DNA of 64,000 nucleotides from Euborellia annulipes (Eukaryota; Arthropoda; Insecta; Dermaptera; Anisolabididae): contig JAKCPI010011790.1 in NCBI GenBank assembly GCA_023213315.1, forward strand, positions 1-64,000, written 5' to 3'. The notes under the pieces were generated by a model that did not search any database, was not told where the DNA came from, and worked only from the letters and a program-made list of their open reading frames with translations. Positions 1 through 11,879 of the stretch are shown in pieces. Positions within the stretch are counted from its first letter, which is position 1; each line of letters opens with the position of its first letter. A program made the translations under genes and the position numbers.

Positions 1-3000
1 TCAAAAGTTCTTGATTTTGACTTGGTGGAAAATCAAAACAAAAATAACATTTCTACATTGAGTCCTAATTTACAAAAAAAAAGAAAAACAGACGATCTGC
101 TCGAAATCTCTGCCAAGAAATTGAAAACCGATCAAGAAGGAGATAAAGAACTAGAAATGATTGAATATATATTAAAACAGCGCAAAGTACAAAGTGAAAA
201 ACAAAAATGGATGGATGTAAATGAAATTTCATTGAAACAAAAAAGAAATTTTTCTTTCATTCCTATCAAGCCACAATATCCTCATTTTGAAATTTCGATA
301 GATCCTCATCTTTCACATCATGCTCGCATTCGACCTGCACCTGTATTTGAAGAGGAAATAATGAAAGTTGGAAAAAATTTTAAAAACCTTAAAAGAGAAC
401 TCGTTAAAAATTTTGAAAATGTAAGTATTCTATCTTTTTTTTAATTTGGAGGGAAATAACAACTTAGGATTCTCGGTTCTGGTCTGGATAATTCTATAGA
501 GCAGCAGAGTCCCAATAGGCCAAGTTCGAAAGATAATTAAATCATAAAATTAACTAGAACCAATCAATTTCCAAGGACCATGAGACGAAGAAAAACTCCT
601 GATGTGACTTATCACAAGCACACGACTTTCTCTTAATTTCAGTAATTCTAGTGTGATGTGCTTCAAACAAGATTTTTTGTGTCTTGTAAAATTTAGTTTT
701 AAATAGTATCTATCTGCCAATAATATATTTGGACAGTGATGCTTTTGAATTTCCATTGTTTTTCAAAAATAATTAATATTATTGCTTCTATCTAACATCA
801 AAACCAAAAAAATCAAATTTGGGGGGAGGGGGGGCAAAAATTCCCAGTTTAGAAGCGACAACAAAGCCAGGAATGGCTGAGGATGGAGCAACAGTTTAGG
901 ATAAAAGAAAATATATATACAAATTTAACAAGAACTGTATGTTTTTGTTGGTGAGGTCAAAGGCCCCCCGAGAATCGAACCCAGGATCTCCAGCCTTTCC
1001 GGGGCATCGGTGTGTTGTCCATTACACCAGGTCACCGGACTCTCGACCTTCACCAACAAAATTCACATATGCCAGTTAACCGTACAGTGAGAGTCAATAT
1101 TAAGTCCCACCCATGTGTTTCTACTTGTGATTATTTCATTGTTTTTATAAAAGAAAATGAAAATCTTTATTGGAAATTTTCTAGGTTTGAACCATGAAAG
1201 TTTCCATTAAAAATATATATAATTATTATTTTTTTTAAAAACAATGAAATAATCACAAGTAGAAAACGCATGGGTGGGACTTAATATCCCTCACTGTACA
1301 TTTCACTAACAAAATGAGAAACATTTCTCACTTGTCTGCCCCTATTTAAACCAGTAGATAAAATTATAAAAAAATATATAAATATAAATTTATTTTTAAT
1401 CTTTGCCTCCATACTCTTCTCTTTCTTAAAAAGTCAAATGATTTCTTCCAATAGATTTAAGTTAAATTTATTATTATATTTATCTTGGGGATTTAATTTT
1501 CCATTTTTTTTTAAATATTTCAGATCTATAAACGAGCTAAACAAATGCTTGTTCAAAAAGATGAAGAGACAGAGGAATTAAATGATTGTTCTATCGTCGA
1601 TCATCAGGTAATTATTTATATATGGGGCATTCCACGCCAACTCGACCACTTTTGAACCCGACCATTTTTGATTTGGCTGAAACTTTGTCATCTTTTTGTC
1701 CCCAGCCAAAAAAAAGTTATAGCATTTTCAAAAAACATCGATTTTTTTTGTAAATAACCGTAAAAACTGTCAAAAATTAACTTATCAGGACGTTTTTTTT
1801 TTTTTTTGAAATTTTTGTCTTTAAATGTACTTTTCAGAAATAAATATGACAAAATTTTACAGATTCATCTTGAACGTTTTTTTTGACATTTTCGGAAAAA
1901 AACAAAAATTTCGGGATGAATGACACTTTTTTTTAAATTTTTTTTTTTTATAAAAAACTTTGATTTTTTCTACAAATGCTCTGAAAATTTCAGAGTGGGA
2001 TTATTTCGCGTTCTATTTTTTTTTTTAAATTGAAAAAAAATTTTTTTTTTCTCCGCTTGTTTATCATGACGGTGCTCTTAAATTCTTCCAGGATTGACTG
2101 AGATTCTAGAAAATTGAAGAAAAATAATAATAATAATAGTTAGAGGTGATGAAAGTCGAGAATATTCCATTTATCCTGAAAAAATTAGAAATTTGTTGTG
2201 TATTCAACTACTGAAGAGATTTGAAGCGTCAAGTAAAAGTCAAGTTTCTACATGGGCGTAACTAGGGGGTACCGGGGGCCTGGCCCTCCCCAGAAAGCTC
2301 CTTGCCCCAAGAAAAATTGAAAAAATATGGGGCTTTCCAGGCCTACCGGAAGATGGTTGGTCCTATGGCCCCCCCTTTAATTTTCCTTGGAGCAAGGAGC
2401 TTTCTGGGGAGGGCCAGGCCCCCCGGCACCCCCTAGTTACGTCCATTACATTTTGCGTAGGCACACCGAGTACAAATCGGTGGATCCGTGGTTCAACTCT
2501 CGACGGCACAGCCTAACTTTTGTCTGTTATCTAAACTAATAAATATTAAATTGTATGATATAATATCTTAAATATTATGTATGTAATTTCTTACATTGTT
2601 AGTTATTTTTTTAAATGAGTGTTGAAGTTAAACAAAAAATGATATCAATTTTAGCATTAACAGATCAGAACCATTAATTAAATTTTGTTTTAGCATATTG
2701 AACAAATGTGGGTGGAAAAATATAAACCTCGACGTTATTTAGATTTATTAACTGATGAATCCATAAATCGCACTCTTCTTTCTTGGATTAAACTTTGGGA
2801 TTCAAATATCTTCAATCGACAACAATCAATTAAAGAAAATGTTTTAGGTATTTAAAAAAATATATTAAGAAATATGTGAAGTATAAAATACAATATAATT
2901 TATTTTTGATTTATTAAAAATAGATGAAAAAATCGGAGGAGTAGATGAAAATGGATTTCCAAAAATAAAAATCGTTCTTCTGTGTGGACCGCCTGGTCTT

Positions 3001-6000
3001 GGAAAAACAACTCTGGCTCATATTGTGGCTAAACATGCTGGATACAGACCACTTGAAGTTAACGCCAGCGATGATCGGACTCCGGAATTTTTTATTCAGG
3101 TTAAAAGATTTATAACTATCTTTTACTTTTTCCAACATGAATTCACTTTTTCTCATACTATGTTATAAATATATATATATATATATATATGATATAACTT
3201 TTTTATTAATCTATATAGAGGAATTTCTGGTAACCGAAAGCAATCACAAACTCCAACTATCTATGAATAGATATTTATAGTCAAAAATTATTTTAAGAAA
3301 TTTCATCTTATGCAAACAAATAAAAAAGACAATTTGGAGGGTAATTTGGAATCCTTCTCTTTAATAATTTGTGTCTGGGACTCCCACTTTGATTACTATA
3401 GAGCAGGTGAGCCAATCTTATTTCTACCTTGCGTCATTTGTATGTTGGTATGATTCTCTAAATAAATAAATAAATAGTTGGCATTTTTGGCCACATCCTC
3501 ATTCCCCCCCCCCCCTGAAAATCTCTTGGCTACGCTCTTGTTTCTGGGTTAGTGACTCGCCGTTGGTTACCTAGCTGCAACGTTTCACCATGCATTCTGT
3601 GATTTTCTTCAGATAATTAAAATACACATTGTTATGTCTAGAGTTAGAATGTAAATCTCTAGATTTAAAACTGTTTAATTATATCTAAAGAAAACCCCAG
3701 CTAATCAACTAATAAAATATTTCTACTTAGCTGCTAGAATCTTCCACTCAAATGGCATCAATAAATAATCAAGAAGAGCCTGCACCCAATTGCTTGATTT
3801 TGGATGAAATTGATGGCGCATCTGCTCCCAGTATAGAAATTCTTATTAAATTTGCAACTGGAAAACGTGTTCGAAGGGCTAAACGCAAACAAGCAAGCCA
3901 AGTGAGTTATTATGGAATCAATTTAATAAGCCAAATTGTAATCTGTTTTTTATTATTGTAATTTGTTATTTGTACAGTAGATATTTCGTATATAGGAATA
4001 TCCTTCTTGCTTGAGTAGTACATATTAATGTTTATTTTATGTAAATTTAATGGCATTTGAAACCATAATGTTTATTTACTTTATTTTTGTCATCGTTATT
4101 TTCGAAAGAAATTTTAAATTTTGTTTTAGATTGAGTTAAAAAGGCCAATCATTTGCATATGTAACGAAGCTTACGTTCCTGCTCTTCGAAATCTTCGAAA
4201 AATCTCTCTGATCATCAACGTTCCTTCCACACCTGTTCATTATTTAACAGTAAGTTTTAATATATTAATATTTTTAATGATTAGATCCAAATCTCACTTG
4301 TGTTATTTTATAGAGCCGTCTTCTCTACGTTGCTCGACAAGAGGGTTTAAAAGCAACTTCGTCTACTTTAGATTTTCTCATTTCCAAAGCTGAGAAAGAT
4401 ATTCGATCCTGTCTCACAGTAATGCAATGGTGTCGATCAAAAGGCGAAAATCTTCTGCTTAATGACTCGCTTTGCGCTGCTTTGGGAAATTCAGGCTCCA
4501 ATAAAGGCCTCTTCGCAGTCTGGCAACAAATTTTTCATGTACTAATTATATTCTGTAATTATATTCTTCTCTAAAATAACTTTAAAATCCCCCTAAATCA
4601 ACATTGTATAAAACCCATTATAACGCATTTTGTTTTTGAATTCGCTAGCGCAAGGTTCGCCGTAGGCGAACCTTGCGGCTAGTCTATACATAAATATTAA
4701 TAATTTATTTTTTTTTATTATTATTAAAATATATTAATTAAAATTGAGGTCTCCTCAATTATTCCATCTGGATTGCATCTGGTCGAGGGAGAAATTTGTG
4801 GCGCCGTTCATGGGTCCATTTCTTCTTATGACTATCAATTTGCTTTCCAACTGAGTTCATAAGTGAACTTCATATATCCGAATGTCGTGCTGTGGTCCAG
4901 TGGTAGGGCACTCAGAGTACAAATCGGAGGATCCGTGGTTCGACTCCCGGCGGCACACCCTTATTTTTTCGGATATATGAATTAATAAATTGTTAATTTA
5001 ATTGTTTTTTTTTTGTTTTAGAAAAAAAGGGAAAAGCCAAATCAAACTCTGGATAATAGCTTTCGATATCTCGATGATGCTCAAAATATTAATAATAATT
5101 TTAAAGCTCGTTCTCCAATGTATAATGAACGCCAAAGTAGTCAAGTTTTACGAACTGTTCAAACTTTCGGCGACTATGAAAGACTATCAGAAGTAAAATT
5201 TTAATATGATTTTTTTCTGCATTTCGTCCTTTGGATCTCCTTTTAAATAACCTTTTTTACCTTTTAACTTCATCTAACACTTTTTAGCTTTCATTATCTT
5301 TTATAAAAATGTGTTTAGTTAGACCATATTTTTTTATTTTCTTACCCAAAAGATACGCTTGGTTGAGAACCAATCATTTCTGACCTGCATGCAATGCATT
5401 ATTTACGTAATTGAATTTTTGTTTATAGCTGTAGTAATGTATTCAGGATAATAAGGAATAATTCCCAAAGAAGAATGCAGCCAAATTTATTTCATTCGAT
5501 TTTAATAAAAAATACTAATCACTTACTGACGTTTCGGTTCGGGTTTGAACCATCATCGGAGCTACAAACATGGAAAAAATAATAGAATCATAAGATGTTT
5601 TGTTTTACAAATCATTCGAAAAGACTTATTGAATTAATTAATCATACCTGTGATTTTGTCTTTATGTTTTTAAACAATACATTCAAACTATTATGGTAGT
5701 ATAGATAGAGTAAATTATTATAATATTGTATAAAATAGTTGAATATAATCTCAAATTATTATTATATAATGGCAGGAAATAGAGCCTAGTACATAGGAGC
5801 AGGACGAAACTTAGGCAATGCAAGGTTGTCTATAATATTTAAGAGGTTATTTTATCGCACATGCGCCAAGAGAAAAATGTATAGTGCGCATATCAAACCC
5901 GAACCGAAACGTCAGCAAGTGATTAGTATTTTTTTTATTAAAATCGAATGAAATAAATTTGGCTGCATTCTTCTTTGGGAATTATTCCTTATTATCCTGA

Positions 6001-8643
6001 ATGCATTATTTACTTAACAAAATTATTAATTTTATACATATATATTTTTTTAGGGAGTATTTGAAAACTTTCTGGTAATATGTCGGCATCATACAGATCT
6101 TGAAGCCATCTGCCAGGGCTTAAATTGGTTTATTTGGTTTGATAATTTACAAAATAATATTAATATTCGCAGGTAATTAAAATAATTTTTTTCTTTAAAG
6201 CTTATTTATTTTCACATTCAAAGAAATTGGATCTTAGGGATCCAATTTTCATTTTGAATGATAGTGATGATATTTTTATTTGTAATTAATAAATTTTTTT
6301 TTTTTTAGAAATTATGTTATTTTACCTTATCAAAATTACTGTTTTCTCAAATGGCATCTTCTTTTTGGCAATATTAAGTGGCCAAAGGTTACATATCCTC
6401 GATTAATCAAAGAAACTTCTAGTAAAGAAATACGCAATCGACAATTATTAAAAGAAGTTCAAAATCACCTTGAGCCACGAATTCTGACCACCATCACTTG
6501 CTCGCCATTCCTCTTAGAAATGCTTCCTTATCTTATGCATATTATCTCACCACCTTTAAGATCTCTTAACCCACAATTGTATAGTGCAACCGAAAAGGAA
6601 ACGATGCAAGATCTTATTAGGATAATGATGAAATTTCAATTAACATATATATATCATCAGAAAGAAGATGGCACTTGGGATTATATTCTAGAGCCAAATT
6701 TATCTCTGCTGGTCAATTTAGCTGGCTTTCAATCACCGATTGATAATTTTACACAACATATACGACAAACAATTGCCCGTGAAATTTCAATTCAAAATAT
6801 TCGTTCTCAATCAATTAAGGCGTTCGAACAAAAACAAACTTCTCCAATAGTAAAAGAAAAAATAATAGAGAAAAAAGTTATTGAAAAGCCTCAGGTCAAT
6901 TTCACTCCCAAGGTAACAATTTTTATCTTTCTATTTTCTTATCAATAATATATCTAATATTTCTTCAACAATTTAAATATAGTGAAACCTAAGTAAAATT
7001 TATTTAGAATATGTGAGGTTTCACTAAGTTGTAAATGAAAGAAATATTGAATCTCTAACTCGATATATTTCGGGCTATTAACCCATCTTCAGGAGTCACA
7101 TGTATGTTAATAGCCCGAAATATATCGAGTTAGAAATTCAATATTTCTTTCATTTACAACTTAGTGAAACCTCACATATTCTAAATAATTTTCACTTATA
7201 AATATGTTTCACGGAAAACCTACACCACTTTCCCTCCAAACTATAGTGAAACCTTTTTATTTAAAAAAAATTGTCTGATAAATATAGAGCAATTTATAAA
7301 AAGAGAAATTTCACCGACTTATAATATCCACAAGGTCTTGGATTAAATAAGTCCAGAATTTATTGAGCCTTTTGGAATCTTCAGAGCCCTAAAATAAATA
7401 CATAAATGATATAATATATACATATAGTCTATATTATATATATTAGGGTATTTCATTTGAAACTAACATTTTTTTAGTTTCACTGACACACTGAAATATT
7501 ATTCCAAACATCGCAAAAAATGTGCCCTCCAAGTTTCAGCCCTTAATTTTAATTTTATATACTTCCTCTCGATCGTTGAATTTTTCCCATTTAAATAGCA
7601 TGTAAATCATTCTATTTTTTTTTTTACCTTTTTTAAATTGTTATAGCTCACTTAGCTTTTATGATTTTTCATTGCAATTAGTTGCAAGTTGTAGTGACTT
7701 GTTAGACACTCTTTAAAATGTCCAATATTGTATTATTGTTGAACTGTTTCGTCGGTGTCGGCCTCGAAAGTCTTATTTTCATGAAAATTGTCATATTTCC
7801 TTTGTTATTAACAAAACGGCTGAAGATACAATATATATATATATATTTTGGACTTTTTCGATTTTTTTTCGATGAAGCAAGTTTATGTTTTTGCTTTAGA
7901 ATGAGTTTAAAAAAGACAGTTGAGTAGATCTAAGAAAGGGTTTTTTGAGGAGATGGAAGATGAGGATCCATACTTATGGATACGTATTTACTCATCTTCC
8001 ACCATACTTATGTTTGAACTAAGAATGAAGAGCTTCTGTACCAAAAATTGATCATTTCCCATCTGCGTAAAGATGGCAAAAAGTTCTCAGAATTTTTTCG
8101 TCTTTCTGTTGAACATTTTGACTTGCTGAGATTTATCAAATATTCGTTGAGGACTAACGATTATATTTACTTTTTACTGGTCTGCCAACGATTCTCGTTA
8201 ACGACTCTAGCGGCAGTCGCTCGGAGCAAAACAGCTCATAGGAAATACAAAGAAATAGTGCTCAAGTTTAATTGTTAAACGTTGACTGAATTCAAACATA
8301 GAGAGAATAATTTTCGGTTCGTTGACTCTTATGTGTAATTAGTTTGATATTAAAAAACTTTTGCAAAAGTCTATTTTCACTTGTCCTGTACTTTAAGAAC
8401 CATCCATATAGAAATCCTCTGGGATAATCTTACTAATAATTTTCAATTTTTCAGATTACAAATAAACAGCCGAAACAATTTTTTATAAAACTACCTAAAA
8501 AGAAACCTACCGAAAATGGAATTGAAATTGAAAATAAAAATGAAACGGAAAATCCTTTTACGAAATGTCCTATCACTTTCAAATATTGCCAGGAACACCT
8601 GAGTGGTTTGAAGAAGCGAGTTAAAATGAAGCAATTTTTTTAA
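1..8643 (+). CDS. CHTF18: Ctf18, RFC-like clamp-loader large subunit (5' end outside window)
   Basis: AAA+ ATPase of the alternative replication factor C complex (Ctf18 with Dcc1, Ctf8 and RFC2-5), which loads PCNA on DNA during replication and sister-chromatid cohesion in the nucleus. Eleven exons join in frame to 810 residues: 1-420, 1524-1607, 2694-2847, 2924-3099, 3731-3901, 4130-4249, 4314-4538, 5022-5192, 6054-6172, 6309-6912, 8455-8643. Residues are numbered from the window edge. A basic, NLS-like KKRK lies in exon 1. The family entry motif [10 protein letters not shown] is at about 174, Walker A GPPGLGKT at 241-248, Walker B LILDEIDG at 300-307, a sensor-1 region ending CICNE near 348, and sensor 2 DIR at 404-406. 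The helical collar and Ctf18-specific domain follow. The end, [19 protein letters not shown], resembles the Ctf18 tail that binds Dcc1-Ctf8. Frame 1 is open from base 1, so the start codon is upstream. No canonical AATAAA is seen just after the stop. Confidence 0.95.
960..1046 (-). repeat. tRNA-related SINE-like fragment
   Basis: On the minus strand there is an A-box-like stretch (CCTGGTGTAATGGACAACAC) followed by a B box (GGTTCGATTCT), as in RNA polymerase III promoters. The T-arm can fold, but the acceptor ends do not pair, so this is a tRNA-derived repeat rather than a working tRNA gene. It lies in CTF18 intron 1. Confidence 0.5.
1083..1300. repeat. Foldback element in CTF18 intron 1
   Basis: The arms at about 1083-1147 and 1234-1300 are inverted copies (for example CCCACCCATG and CATGGGTGGG), with a short AT-rich loop. 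No coding capacity is seen. It sits directly beside the tRNA-like fragment, which may belong to the same composite repeat. Confidence 0.7.
2251..2447. repeat. GC-rich foldback MITE
   Basis: The termini GGGCGTAACTAGGGGGT and its inverse ACCCCCTAGTTACGTCC enclose long inverted arms that include GGGCCAGGCC and AGAAAGCTCC. A clean target-site duplication was not found. It is strongly GC-rich against the AT-rich intron. Confidence 0.65.
2461..2515 (+). repeat. Truncated copy of tRNA-like unit
   Basis: It matches the 3' half of the tRNA-like units at 4887-4956 and 46095-46164, including the B-box region GTGGTTCAACTCT and the end CGGCAC. The 5' half is missing. Confidence 0.6.
4741..4992 (+). repeat. 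tRNA-like repeat with body, in CTF18 intron 7
   Basis: A body of about 145 bp is followed by a 70-nt tRNA-like unit at 4887-4956. The unit has a 7-bp acceptor stem (GTGCTGT with GCGGCAC), an A box near GGTCCAGTGG and the B box GGTTCGACTCC. The anticodon stem has a mismatch and the T-stem pairs badly. The unit is flanked by the inverted decamers TATATCCGAA and TTCGGATATA. The same body plus unit recurs at 45846-46198. Confidence 0.65.
5436..6007. repeat. Foldback element with hammerhead-like ends in CTF18 intron 8
   Basis: Inverted arms of about 105 bp lie at 5436-5545 and 5895-6007, starting ATTCAGGATAATAAGG. Each arm ends internally in a GACGTTTCGG / CCGAAACGTC motif. On the minus strand the left arm reads CGATGA, a 5-bp hairpin GGTTC/GAACC, then GAAACGTC, which resembles a decayed hammerhead core. 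No ORF is seen. Confidence 0.7.
7002..7187. repeat. Foldback element in CTF18 intron 10
   Basis: It is a near-perfect palindrome: GTGAGGTTTCACTAAGTTG on the left and its inverse on the right, meeting at a short loop near 7095. The same family recurs, with an unrelated middle, at 32041-32600. Confidence 0.8.
7058..7096 (-). ncRNA. Hammerhead-ribozyme-like motif
   Basis: On the minus strand the order is ACTC, CTGAAGA, hairpin GGG-TTAATA-GCCC, GAAA, TATATC, GAGT. ACTC and GAGT can form stem I, the GGG/CCC hairpin forms stem II, and TATATC leaves a very short stem III ending in a cleavable UC. The core has CTGAAGA instead of the consensus CTGATGA, so activity is doubtful. Confidence 0.4.
7930..8280 (+). 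pseudogene. Possible PIF/Harbinger transposase N-terminal remnant
   Basis: In CTF18 intron 10 the frame beginning at 8048 reads [22 protein letters not shown]. This resembles the start of PIF/Harbinger transposases, where an L-R-x(2)-D-x(2)-F..FRMS...F..LL pattern is common. The frame closes after 76 residues, and no DDE catalytic triad or terminal repeats were found. The call rests on one motif; a chance resemblance is possible. Confidence 0.35.
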
Positions 8644-9681
8644 TAACAAGTTAAGTCTGTTTTATTTTTTATATTAATATTTATATGTATTTTTTTAAAG
8701 ATATACAATATTTAAAATTTTTAATGACTTTTTCATTTCATTATTCCTATTGTTGTATTTTTTTTTTATTGTAACTTTTCCTTTCTCTCAACAGAGAGTA
8801 ATTCCAATTACAGAGAAATTGAGGAGACGTTGGTAATGTTTGAAAATTTTCACGGCAATTGTATAGCAACCAGGGGCGTATATAGAAATTTTTTTCGGGG
8901 AGGTGGGGGCTGAACTCAAAAATATTTTTTCTCCGGAAAATTTTTTTTTTAAAGAAACTAAATTTTTTCGGAAAAATTTTTTTCCCGACCGTGAAAATCA
9001 TTTTACCTTTTTTTTAAAGAAACGAAATTTTTGCCGCCTCGTGGAACATTTCCCCTTTTGCGGAAAAAAATTTTTTTTACAGAGCTATAGTTTTTCGCAC
9101 TGCGGGGCCGATCAAACTTGGGGGGGGGGGGGGCGAGCCCCTCTGATGTCTGTATATCCCTATATATGTATATGCATTTGCAAAATTTCGGGGGGGGGGG
9201 GCTCTCTGTCCCCTCTTATATACGCCCCTGATAGCAACTCTAGATTCTTAAACCTCAGCTTATCCGATTAGCCATGAGCCTCCTAATTTTAATCTATTTA
9301 TATAATTCGCTAATGTCCGTCTGTCTCCCATTTCTTACTTTCCTATGAAGTACAAGAGTGGTCTTCAGATAAAAAATAAAATTAAAAACAAAATAAATTA
9401 ATAATTAAAATAAACAATTTTTGAAAACAAAAAAAAATTTGCAAATTTTATATCAGATTTATTGAAAATTTATTTTCATAGAAAACAGAGATAGGAAACC
9501 GCATCTCAAATAATTGGTTATAACAAAATCCATATGAAAAATAAAATTTAAATATAATATATAATCTCTAAAAAAAGGTTTAGTGTAAAATAATTAAAAG
9601 ATCAAGTAAGCAATGACTAATTTATAATTTAATTTTATTATTAATTTTGGGTTTCTTTCGATTACTTCAAAATTTCAAGTT
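8644..9681. other. CTF18-GNAT intergenic region
   Basis: This stretch holds the CTF18 3'UTR, one hAT-like MITE (8871-9230), and an AT-rich 450 bp before the GNAT start that must contain its promoter. No recognisable core promoter motif was picked out. Confidence 0.6.
8871..9230. mobile_element. hAT-like MITE, CAGGGGCGTATATA family
   Basis: The termini CAGGGGCGTATATA and TATACGCCCCTG are inverted, and the element is flanked by a perfect 8-bp duplication ATAGCAAC (8863-8870 and 9231-9238). The interior has G runs and TTTTCCGGAA-type segments shared with 19609-20047. It is 360 bp with no transposase. Confidence 0.9.
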
Positions 9682-11130
9682 ATGGAAGGGGATTTAGAAT
9701 ATGATACTGTACAAGCATTAATTTACCGGGAAGTTCGAAAGCCTTTAATTTGGGCTCGATTGAGTACTGGTTATATTATTCAGGATTTACAGCCAAAGCG
9801 CTTCAATTTAGCTTTGAATTTCCTTGAAGTAAGTGTCTTATTTATTGGTTTCTTTAATGAATAGCGATTTTTAAACTGGCGGCGTTTGTATGTATGTGGG
9901 ATGGGGCTGGATTGTCGGCAAATTTAAAAGGTGTCGGTCAGTGTCGTCAATTTGCTTTGACAGTGTTTAGTGCCGCAACCAGGGGAGGTTTTATCTTTTT
10001 AAAATTTATATATTTATCAACAAAAATAATTTTAATAGGAATATTTTTTGTATGATGAAGTTTTATGCCGGGCTTCCCATCTTTTACAAGATAGATCGAG
10101 TGTCATTGGATATATGGAAAGAATAAAATATTGGTTAGGAGATCAGGTAATTTGAAATTTATTATAATTATATCAAAATTAAAAAATTTCTATTATAAAA
10201 TTTTCTTCTAATAATGAATTTATTTTCTTCATCATTGCATTTATAAATTTTAGTTGCCATATTTTAAAAGACTTTATTTTAATTAGTTAAGTTTAGAATG
10301 TCTTGTTGATGAACCAAAAGATGTTGATAATCCTCAACCAGAAGTGGCACCTAAAGATAAATCAAATAAAAATGTCGAACCGATTGGAATTATTGTTTGC
10401 AAAGTTGTAAAACTTGCAGAACATACAAGAAGTTATAGTAGAATAAAGGTAATTTAATCAATTTTATAAATCCATTTTGTATTAGTATGAGATATAAATT
10501 TAATTTTAATTTTTTATTTATTTAGATAAATACTACCGGAAGCGCACTGGATAAAGTAATGACTTTAAGATGGCATGTACATAAAGAAGCCAAAGTTTTT
10601 GAGCATTATAATGTTGATAGGTATTTACGGATATATGCTCTAAGTGTCCAACCATTTCATCGGTGCCAAGGTATTAACGTTATTTATTGTCCAAATTTTT
10701 ATTTTTTCCATAATATTTTTGTTTTTGAAGGCATAGGCATGGGTCTACTGAATTGCGCTGTCCAAATGGCTCGCTTATTAAAGATTCCGTGTGTGGCTGG
10801 CCTTTTTACCGATGGAAAATCTCAACGCATGGCTGATATTCTTGGAATGGAAACACTTTTCGAAGTACAATATGCTCAATGGCTTGATGAGGTAAGTTAA
10901 AGAGTGTTACACTTTTTACTTTCTCTTATTTTTGTTGAAAAAAGATTAATTAATTAAAATATGTAATATTTTAGGACGCAGAAGATCTCGTATTTGATGA
11001 TCCAGGTGCTAATAATTATACAGCTGCGATGATGGCTATGCCTATTATATTTGATGAAGAAGAGGAAGAAGAAGAAGTAGAAGATGAATATTATCCTTTC
11101 ACTGAATATCAACTTGATATCAAATTTTAA
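9682..11130 (+). CDS. GNAT-family N-acetyltransferase (AANAT-like)
   Basis: It probably transfers acetyl from acetyl-CoA to an amine; arthropod relatives acetylate arylalkylamines such as dopamine and serotonin. Six exons join in frame to 292 residues: 9682-9828, 10039-10146, 10287-10448, 10526-10670, 10731-10891, 10975-11130. The 60-bp intron 4 is open in frame, so unspliced reading adds 20 residues. The family's N-terminal EPL-like motif appears as EYFLYDEVLCR near residue 50. The acetyl-CoA loop Q-x-x-G-x-G is QGIGMG at 187-192, preceded by the beta-4 strand YALSVQPFHR. The motif-B helix with GLFTDGKSQRMADILGM follows. The tail carries an acidic run at about 266-280. No signal peptide is seen, so it is probably cytosolic. 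The start ATG was chosen as the first in the open exon-1 frame. The substrate cannot be told; the family assignment is firm, AANAT subfamily likely. Confidence 0.85.
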
Positions 11131-11357
11131 CCAATTGTTTATAAGCATTAATAATAATTTATTTTTAATTCAATTTCAATTATAAATTATTTTTTCTCAC
11201 CTACATTAAAAAGTCGCTGATTATGGCAGTGGTTTCCAAACTTCATGTTACCATGCCTCCTTAAAAATATTTAATCCTATGACTGTCTTCTAATCCTATT
11301 ATAATCTCGTATTTGATGACCCAGGGACTAATAATTATACAGCTGGTGGGGGGCCCC

Positions 11358-11629
11358 CAAGGGCGGATACGAGGGGGGGGGGTAAAGGGGGTAATTACCC
11401 CCCCCCCCGAGATTCGAAAAAAATACCTTTTTTTCGCAAAAAAATTTATTTTTAATGTAAAATTTTTAAAATTAATACTTAAAAATTTGATGTGTATTTA
11501 TATTCTGGCAAACAAGTATAGAATGCGCTTTTAAATTACCGAAATTAAAAAAAAATAGTGGGCTGTGCAACGAGTCACGCCAGATTCCACCCCCCCCCCC
11601 CCCGAGAAACCCCTCTGGATCCGCCCTTG
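11358..11629. mobile_element. hAT-like MITE, CAAGGGCGGATCC family
   Basis: The ends CAAGGGCGGAT and ATCCGCCCTTG are flanked by a perfect 8-bp duplication GGGGCCCC (11350-11357, 11630-11637). The interior has long G and C runs in inverted orientation. It is 272 bp, non-coding, and the same family as 52654-52921 and the half copy near 50325-50423. Confidence 0.9.
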
Positions 11630-11797
11630 GGGGCCCCCACCCCATTTTATAAAATAATATAAACACAAAAAATGTGTATTGCTAAAAATTATACAGAGCT
11701 TTGTTTGATAAAAGATGGAATTTTTTTTCAATCAACGCACAAATAAATCAGTCAATATAGCGTTTAAAGATAACAAATTGTGTTTGATTGGGCAAAA

Positions 11798-11873
11798 ATT
11801 GCGTCCCTGGAGTCGAACCAGGACCTCCACGCTTTCGCAGCGTGCGGACTATCTTTATCCTAGGCCGCCGGTC
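11798..11873 (-). repeat. tRNA-related sequence
   Basis: The minus strand shows a perfect T-arm (CCTGG-TTCGACT-CCAGG), a perfect 5-bp anticodon stem (CACGC/GCGTG) with loop TGCGAAA, and a D-arm-like GGCCTAGGATAAAG. The acceptor stem does not pair fully, and loop position 33 is G instead of T. It is therefore a tRNA pseudogene or SINE head. Confidence 0.55.
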
Positions 11874-11879
11874 CAATAA

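Noticed and set aside
4887..4956. Functional tRNA gene
   Set aside because: The acceptor stem pairs, but the anticodon stem has a mismatch and the T-stem pairs poorly; several equally flawed copies exist, so it is a repeat.
8048..8278. Real host exon in CTF18 intron 10
   Set aside because: CTF18 joins in frame without it, and the text resembles a transposase start, so it is listed only as a doubtful remnant.
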